From: Dongia rigui
GTDB taxonomy: Bacteria; Pseudomonadota; Alphaproteobacteria; Dongiales; Dongiaceae
NCBI RefSeq assembly: GCF_034044635.1
Contig: NZ_JAXCLX010000001.1
Coordinates: 372,001-436,000 of the forward strand
DNA: 64,000 nucleotides
Direction: 5' to 3'
Below are positions 11,501 to 20,500 of the stretch, piece after piece (the first letter of the stretch is position 1; every line of letters starts with the position of its first letter). Under the pieces are notes generated by a model. The model saw nothing but the letters and a program-made list of their open reading frames with translations. It did no database searches and was not told where the DNA came from. The position numbers and the translations under genes are program-made.

Positions 11501-14500
11501 GATCGTGCCATCAGAAGATTGCCAAGTAACAGTGAATCCACCATTCTCGTCTGCGGTTACATCCACAGACAGTTGACTTCCTGTCGTTTTGGTGTTGATC
11601 TGGAATTCACCACCGATCTTGTTGCCATCCGCGTCAAAGCGCTGACCTGAGATGCCATACAGATCAGCGTCGGCGCTGCCTTCGTAACCATCCCATATAA
11701 CAACAAACGTTCCGTCGGCTAGCACAGCAACTGCCGGTCGCAACTGCAAACTGTCGGTCAGTGTATTGACCTTAAAAGGCGCTTTTACAACCGTGCCATT
11801 GGCGCTGTAGATCGCGGCGGCGATATCCTGGGCAGATCCATTCAGTGTCCCTTCAGTATAGAAGACCGCGACAAACCCGCCATTCTTAAGTGCCGCAAGT
11901 TTAGGAGTGTACTCATTGCCAGCGATCGTGGAGATCGGGAACTCACCACTCAGCGGCGCACCACTGTTGTCGTAGATACGTGCCTTAATATCGTAATTCG
12001 TGCTGTAGGACTCCCACGCGATCACAAACCCACCACCCGTGAGTGCCGTGACCGATGCCTGCATCTGATAGCTGGATGTGAACGTGTTGACATTGATGCG
12101 GGTCGCATCCGGCACACCTGTCGCACTGAAGTGCTGTGCCGCGATCCCGTCAACCACGCCGTCGATACCCGTGCTGTTCCATGTCACCACGTAGGAACCA
12201 TCACTCAGATAGCCGATGGAACTATGATAGGTGTCATAGCCATACCCGTTCGTGGCATTGCTGGTCGCGTATGGTGTGACGCCAGTGACGGTATAGGCAG
12301 GTACGCTGCCGTCCACGGCACCGCTAGCGGTGTATTTCGTGACGGTCAAACTGGATCCGTAAATGGCGCTGACGATGAAGCCGCCACCCGGTGCCGCCGC
12401 AACATCCACCTTGCCGCTCGCCGAACCGAGACTGAAGACATTGCCCAGATATTGACCATAGGCGTTAGTCAGGCGGCCGTAGACCGCCGTGCCGACATTC
12501 CAGATAACGAGGCGGTTGCCGTTGGTGTTTTCCAGTTTGACAATCTTGGCGAGATCTGCACCGGTCGCGCCCGGGGCCAGTTGCTCGGCCTGGGCGGTCA
12601 ACACGGATGTCTGGCCGGACGGAACTCCCAGTTCTGCAATGATCTCAGACTCAAAGCGGATTTTCTCGACACCAACCAGCCGATCCGTTCCGTCCGGTGC
12701 ATCGGACCGCAGATCCCTCACAAGCAGCTGATCGCCGCCGAGATCGATAATCTCGTAATCGGCAGCGCTCCCACTTAAACTGACCGTATCGATCCCATCT
12801 CCACCCGTCAGAATGTCGTTGCCGGCGCCGGCAATGAGGATGTCATTGCCCGCACCGCCATCAAGGACATCATTGCCGGCCCCGCCAACAAGGGTGTCAT
12901 TGCCCGCACCGCCATCGAGCACATCGTTGCCGGTACCACCGTCCAACGTATTGGCACCGGCATTGCCGATGATTTGGTTATCCAGCGCGTTGCCCGTTCC
13001 CGTCACGTCGCCGGTACCGGTCAGCACTAGGTTCTCGACATTGATCGTCATCGTGGGAGCTAGCGAATAGCTGATCGCCGTCTTGATCGTGTCGATGCCC
13101 GCCGCGGCTGCTTCCGTGATTTTGTCGCCGGCTTCAATATCCTCATAGATATCATTGCCAAGACCACCGACCAGCGTGTCATTCCCGCTCCCGCCATTCA
13201 GCGTATCCGCACCATCACCACCCGTGAGTGTGTTTGCTGCGCTGTTGCCCGTGATAACATTGTCCAAAGCGTTGCCAGTACCAGCGACCGCCGTCCCTGT
13301 CAGGATCAGGTTCTCAACATTGGCTGTTAGCGTGTATCCCGTTACGCCGATCTGGACCGTGTCGATACCTTCATCAGCGTTCTCTGTGACCTTGTCCGCC
13401 AGCGCGCTCAGGATATACGTGTCGTTGCCCGTGCCACCCAACAGCGTGTCGTTCCCAACACCGCCATCCAGATAGTCATCACCACCTCCACCCGTCAAAA
13501 CGTTGATGGCGGCGTTGCCGAGCAGCGTATCATTGAATGCTGATCCGGTGAGGTTCTCTATGGCTGTCGTTGTATCACCGAATGTATCTCCCAACGCATC
13601 GCCTAGGGTCCCCATCCCTATAGATAGATCGGCTTTGATCGCGCCACCGGCGCTGACATAAGACGCCGTGTCGGTACCGTTTCCCCCGGACAACTTGTCA
13701 GCACCGGCACCACCTACTAGTGTGTCATCGCCATCACCCCCAGTAAGGACATTTTGCTGGTCGTTTCCGATGAGGACGTTGGCGCCGGCATTGCCCGTGG
13801 CATTGAGCGCCGATCCCAGAAGCGTGACGTTTTCAATGTTGGTGGCGTAAGCCTGCGTTAAGTCATAGGCGACGGCGGATTGAACAGTATCAGACCCACC
13901 GGTTGCAGTTTCAATTACTTGGTCGCTTAGGCTGTCAATTGTATAGATATCATCGCCGTCGCCGCCAGTGAGCTTGTCCGCGCCGGCGCCGCCGTCCAAT
14001 TTATTGGCGCCGGCATTGCCGGTAATCTCATTAGAAGTGTCGTTTCCCTTGCCATCAATATTTGCGCTGCCCGTTAGTGTCAGATTCTCAAGAGAACTAC
14101 CAAGTGCAAAGGATATCGACGATTCAACAACATCGATGCCATCGCCGTTTAACTCTTCAATGACGTCGCCTTTATCGTCCACAATATATATGTCATTGCC
14201 TTTTCCACCGTAGAGTTTGTCGGCACCAACGCCACCATCAAGTCGATTGTCCTGGTCGTCTCCGGTCAATTCATCGGCAAATGCAGATCCGGTGAGGTTC
14301 TCGACGCCTTCATAGCTGTCGCCCGCTGCATCAGAAGTATTCGCGTTTGGCGACGTAAGGCTGGCAATTACGGCTTCTTGTGCGCCAGTGTAGCTCGCTG
14401 TGTCTTTACCAGCACCGCCGATAAGAACGTCGGCACCGGCGCCGCCTTCTAGGCTGTCGTCGCCACCTTGGCCATCCAACGTATTGGCCGCTGCAGTGCC

Positions 14501-17500
14501 GGTAAGCGTGTTAGCAAGCAGGTTGCCAGTTCCTAAAAGGGCCGTACCTTTCAGCGTTAAATTTTCCACTTCCGCTACCAAGACGTAGCTCACGGCGGAC
14601 TCAATAGTGTCTATTCCCTCGCCAGTGAGTTCGTTTACGACGTCTTTCCCCGTGTCGATCACATAGACATCGTTGCCCGTGCCGCCTGTCAGCGTGTCCG
14701 ATCCGGCACCGCCATCCAGACGGTCATTACCCGCACCGCCATTCAGGCTGTTGGCTCCGACATTACCAGATATCGCATTGTCCAGTGCATTGCCGTCGCC
14801 GTTAATTGACGCAGAACCTGCCAAGACAAGATTTTCGACGTTCGCGGCGAGCGTGAAGGTGACGTCGCTAACCACGGTATCTGTGCCGCCGGCCGCTCCC
14901 TCGACCACTTTATCGCCAACGTTGTCTACAATAAAAGTGTCATTGCCAGAACCACCCGTCAGAGTGTCAGCTCCAAGGCCACCGTCGAGGACGTCATTGC
15001 CAGCATCGCCCGAGAGTCCATTTGCGGCGCTGTTTCCAAGGATGTGGTTGTCAAGTGCGTTGCCGGTCCCACTAATCGCGGACACACCGGACAACGTCAA
15101 GTTCTCGACATTGGCGCTCAACGTCTCAGTGACAGAGCTTTCAATCGTATCGTTCCCTTCACCGTCGCTTTCAATCACACTGTCGTTAGCATTGTCCACG
15201 ACATAGAGATCGTCGCCACTGCCCCCAACCATTTTGTCGGCGCCGGCACCGCCGTCCAATCGATCACTACCGGCAGCACCCGTAAGTATGTTGACAACTG
15301 TGTTTCCAACCAGGGTGTCAGCAAACTCAGAACCAGTTAGATTTTCGATCGCCGTGAACTCGTCTCCGGCGGCGTCCCCTGTTTCGGAGAAGCTGGTCGA
15401 GAGGTTCGCGACGACACCTGCTTCGGCATTGATGTAGCTGGCGGTATCAGAGCCGGTGCCCCCATCGAGAATGTCAGCACCAGAACCACCCACGAGGACA
15501 TTGTCTTTGCTATTTCCAGTCAATCTATCGTTGAAGGCTGTACCGACCACGTTACGCACGACAGCATAGTCATCGCCGGATGATCTTCCGGCGTTGTTGG
15601 CGGTGTTCGCCAAATCGACGGTCACGGCCGCCAACGCCGTCATATAGGAAATCGTGTCGTTTACAGTGCCATCCTGCCAGACGCTGCGAGTGACTTGGCC
15701 GGATGCCACACCTTCCCCAAGTGCAATCAGGATGTCTGCCCGGGACATGCTCCCGGCAGTGAGCGCATTAAGATAGTAGTCGCGCTCGCTGGCCGTCGGC
15801 AGATGACCAATGGCATTGGTAAACATGCGCAACACGAATGCGGCATCGGTCATTGTGCCGTACTTTGTCGTGAACTCAGTCGACGCCAGAATATTCGTCG
15901 CCAGAAGCGACTCTTTAAGTATGCCGCCTTGAATGTACTGCGCGAGCATCTGCCGCTCGTCCGACGACATCTCTCGGCTGAGTGCGGCCGAATAGATATT
16001 ATCGGCCCGGTCCGTGTAGAGCTCCTTGGTTCCGACATCGATCTCGATCGAACCGCTTGCGGCCAGGATCGGCATCGACGACGACTGCGCCCAGAGCGTC
16101 GCCGAAACGATGTTCCAGCTCCACGTCTCAATATTATTGGCATCAACAAAATGTGTCGCGTTGGCGACCTGTGTGCCCGACGATGTCCGGACCCACTGAT
16201 TGCTGCCATTGACACCAACGAAGATCGTCGTTGTATCGACTTCCGCACTCGCCTGAACGGTGAACACCCACTGTCCGGACGAGCTGTTGGCGGCTGGCTT
16301 GCCCTTGGAGAGCGCGATCAGCGCCTTCATCGCCGTTGAGGTCTTGCCGGCCTGGAGATAGGAGACGATCAAATTGACGCCACCCCGACTGATCTCGGAA
16401 AGGCCACTGGCACCGAGGCTGACGACACTCTGCCCGCCCTGGGCACCTGTCACATTGTCGAAATCGGTATAGATATGAGTGATGCTACCATCGGCACCGA
16501 CCGAGGTGACGGCGGAGCGTTCCGTTACGCCGTTTCCATCAAGATCGAGGGCGGTACTGGTGAGGGAGCCATCCGCGCTCTTGTAACTGACGCGCGTCGA
16601 ACTCGGCACGCCGCCCGACAAGGTGAATTTCTCGGTTTCGATCGAGCTTCCGTCACTATTGAAGACGGTCCATCTCTCTGACTTCTGGTCGACGTGACCA
16701 TCAGCGTTGATATCGAACTCGACCGACCCGCTCAGGCCATTGGCGCTGGACACACTGGTCGTGCGGCTAATCACGGCACCCGCACCATCGAGGAACTCAG
16801 TAATGAGCTTTTCGCTGCCATTCGTATCCACGAAGCTCCGCGTCTCCTGATGAAAGGCGGGGTACCCGTTTAGCGCGCCGCCGACACGTTTCTCCGTTAC
16901 GCTGCCATCGGCGTTCTTCACTGTCGTGACGGTCAAATCCGTCACACCGTTACCGTCGCTATCGCGGTCGAGTATGGTCGTCCTGCCATCTGCGCTGGTA
17001 GACGTAACGTCCTTGCGGATCAGCGCACCGGTCGCAGGCAGCTTGGCCGTCGCCGTGACAAGCTTTGCACCGTCCGTATAAATTTCCGTTTTGCTCGTGA
17101 GGTCGACGATCCCATCGCCATTGAGATCGAGTGTTACGTTGGTCACCAAACCGTCATCGCTGGTGTTGGTAACGGCGCGATTCTTGATGGAGCCATCGCC
17201 GCTCGTCACGGTGACAATACCAATCCGGCTGCCATCCTGCTCCAGGCTGATATGCTCGCTCATCCGCACCGAGCTCGTCATGACGCCCGTCAACGTCGAC
17301 TGCGCTTCGGTCGTCAGGCCGTCCGCGCTACGCGTCGTGACGGTCGTGCCACTGACGCCGCCGGTCTGATTAACCGTCTCGGTCCGACTGCCGTCCGGGT
17401 TCAGCACCGCGCTTGTCGTCTGCGTATCGATGACGACACCGGCCGCGTTGAGAGATTGAACGACCTTCTTGAGCCCATTGGTGCTCGTCGTCGTGATGAC

Positions 17501-20500
17501 CGTGCCGAGGACCGTGCCTGCAGCGTTCCGACTGACAACCGTCGTGACCTTGTCGCCGTTGCTCTGTACCGTCGTCGTCTCGGTCTTCACGGTTGCCCCG
17601 GCGAGCGATCGTGTCGTCGTGCTCTGCCGCTGGTCGGCATTCGTGATCGTTACGGTCTGAGATCGGTTGCTGCCATCCGCATTCGTCTCGGTGACAGTTT
17701 CTGTGACGCTGCCATCGGCATTCAGGGTTTTGACGCTGGTGCGCTTATACTCGAACACACCGTCGCCATTGCCGTCCTGTCTCTCGGTCGTGCTCAATCC
17801 ATCGCCACTGCGACTGGTCTCCGACTGCTGAATGAGGCTGGTTGTATTCTTGGTCCAGCTTTTGGTTATCTCACCGCCATCGGCCGTGAGCGTGGTCTCC
17901 GATTTGGCCGTCAGATCGACGCTGCCATTCCCATCAACATCGGTTGTGATGGTTTTGACGAGACCATTCGCGCTCGTGACCGTGGTTTTCTGGCCGAACA
18001 TGCCGCTGTCAAGCTTCAGATTGGTAACGGTTTCGACGATATCACCGTCGCTCTCAATCTCTCGCCGCACGGATTCCCGCGTATCCACCGATCCATCTAC
18101 CGACCCATAGGTGAAAGTCTCGGTCTCAGTTACCGTCCCGTCGCCGCTGACTGTCGTCGTGCTTTTATCACGGAGCCCATGGAAATTCTCATTGGTCACA
18201 ATCGTTTGGCGGCTGCCATCCGCATTGAGCAGTGTAGATTGTTTGATGATGAGATCGTCCACGCCGATACCGTCGAGATTGCGCCATTCCGTGCGCACGA
18301 GACCGTCGTCGCTCGTCTCCACTTTGCTGCTGGTGCGCAGCACATTGTTGCCATTGAAGGTTTTCTCCGTCACGGTCGTGAGGCCCTCATCGGCCAGGAT
18401 CGTGACGCTCTCGACCATCAAATCGACCGCTCCATCGCCATCGACATCGGTGGTGACTATCTTCTTCAGGCCACTCTCCGTGAGCAGCTCGATCGTCCGG
18501 CTACGCAGGCTGCCATCGCCATTGTTGATGCTGACGGTCGTCACCCGATCGCCATTGCTCTCGAGAACAACCTCGTTGCTCTGGATCACATCGAAATGGC
18601 CGTCGCCATCGGCATCGCTTTGCATGCTCGTGGCAAGGCCATTCGCACTGGTGGTCGCGATGCTCCAACTCAGCAGATTCCCCGCGGCTGAGAAATTATG
18701 CTCGGTCCGCACACGATCGCCATCTGCTTCAACAACATTGAACACCTCCCCATCGGTGAGGCCATCGCCATTCATGTCGATGGCCGTCTCGACATATCGC
18801 TGGTCGGCGGAGGTATAGGTGACCGTACTGCCTATGACCGCGCCGTCGGCGCTCTCGGTCACCAACGTCCTGACCCGGCTGCCATCGACCCTGATCTCGG
18901 TCTCGTCATGCGTAGTCGATTCGAAGACGCCATCACCGTCGGCGTCGATGCGGCGTTCGACCGACAGGCCATCGGCGCTGTTGTTGACGATGCTCTTTCC
19001 AAGCAACGTTCCGTCGGCCGCCGACCTTGTTTCGGTTTGGGTGGATGATCCCTTGGCATTCCACACCGTCGCGCGCAGACTCTGCTGCTCAAACACCCCA
19101 TTACCATCGACGTCGCGCTTCTCGCTGACGATCAGGCCGTTGGCGCTTGTCTTCCGTATGACTTGGACATTGGTGCGAAGATCGGTCGTCGTTTCGGTGA
19201 TACTGCCATCATCGGCGATGACCGATCTAATTTTCTGATCGTAAGCGCCATTCGCATCGGCATCGATCAGACGCGTGATGGCGCGTTGATCGGCGCTCGT
19301 CTCCATTTCGCTGTGGGCGAGCGGGGCGTCATTCCGGCTGCTCTGGTCTTGTAGTTCGATACGGCTGCCATCCGCTTGCAGGAGAGTCGTCGAGACGCTG
19401 ATCGTATCAAACAGGCCGTCGCCATCGACATCGTTTTTGACCGTTTTCTCCAAGCCGTTCGCACTGATGGTCGTGTCAGTTTGGCTGCGCAGGGAGCCTT
19501 TGCCGTTATAGATGCTGACAGTCTGCGTCCTACTGCCATCCAGATTCAGAACGGTAACATCCTCAATCTTCTGATCGAAGACGCCATCGCCATTGAGGTC
19601 GGTCTCTTGCGACGTCACGAGCCCGTTGGCACTTATCTTGTTGATCGACTGCGAGCGCAGCTTGCTGCCGTTGAATTCGCTGATCGTTGTGGTCCGCTCG
19701 CCCAGTCCATCGAGCGTCGTTTCTTCCATCACCTTGCTGTCGGCGATCGTATCCCCGTCGATGTCGGTTTCCGTCGATTTGCTGAAGCCATTGGCGTTGG
19801 ACTTGGAGATCGAACGACCGATGAGCGAACCGTCGGCCGCGTAGTTGCTGGTTGTGACGGTAAGATGGCCGTCGAGCTCCGTCACACGCGTCACGACCTG
19901 ATCGGCCGCCCCGTCGCCATTGCTATCGACGGTCTGGGTCACATTGCGGCGGTCCGCACTCGTCGAAATGACGGTTTGGCTCAGCAGATTGCCGTTGGCG
20001 CTGCTGCCGATAATCGTCCGAACCTGGCTCTTGTCGTTGTCTAGCTGCGTCGCATCGACTGTCGTCAGCTCGAAAACGCCGTCACCGTTAGTGTCTTGCT
20101 TGGCTTCGATCACCATGCCGTTCTGGCTGGTTTCCACGATCGTCTTGCCGAGCAATGTTTGATCGGCGCTGAAGACGGAATCCGTCTCCGTCGAGCTCCC
20201 ATCCGATTTGGTGGCGGTGACGGATGTCAGAATCCGCTCGAAGCCGTCGACGCCGTCGAGGTCGCGTTTCTCCGTGTTGACGAGCCCGTCGGCGGTGCTT
20301 TCGCTGACGATGCGGTCCTTGAGCGTGCCGTCGGCATTCCAATGGCTGACTGTCTCGGTGACGCTGTCATCGGCATGAATTTCGACAGCCATCTCATAAT
20401 CGACTGCGCCATCGCCATTCGTGTCGGCTTCGACGCCCCGCTCGAGACCATCGGCATCGCGTACGGTGACACTATGACTGTGCAGGCTGCCGTCGTGATT

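Larger units (their letters stand above)
2880..15560 (-). repeat. RTX nonapeptide repeat region of the giant protein
   Basis: Within the giant CDS this DNA encodes many GGxGxDxLxGGxGxD beta-roll blocks. Each is separated by a ~60-residue spacer of the type 'YVVD...GDVVTE...GxDTVxSSVxYTL...NVENLTLTGxAxxxGTGNALDN'. RTX blocks fold on binding calcium outside the cell and pull the chain through the type I channel. Three long non-RTX segments interrupt it at about 11450-12610, 6060-7190 and 3310-4440. Confidence 0.88.
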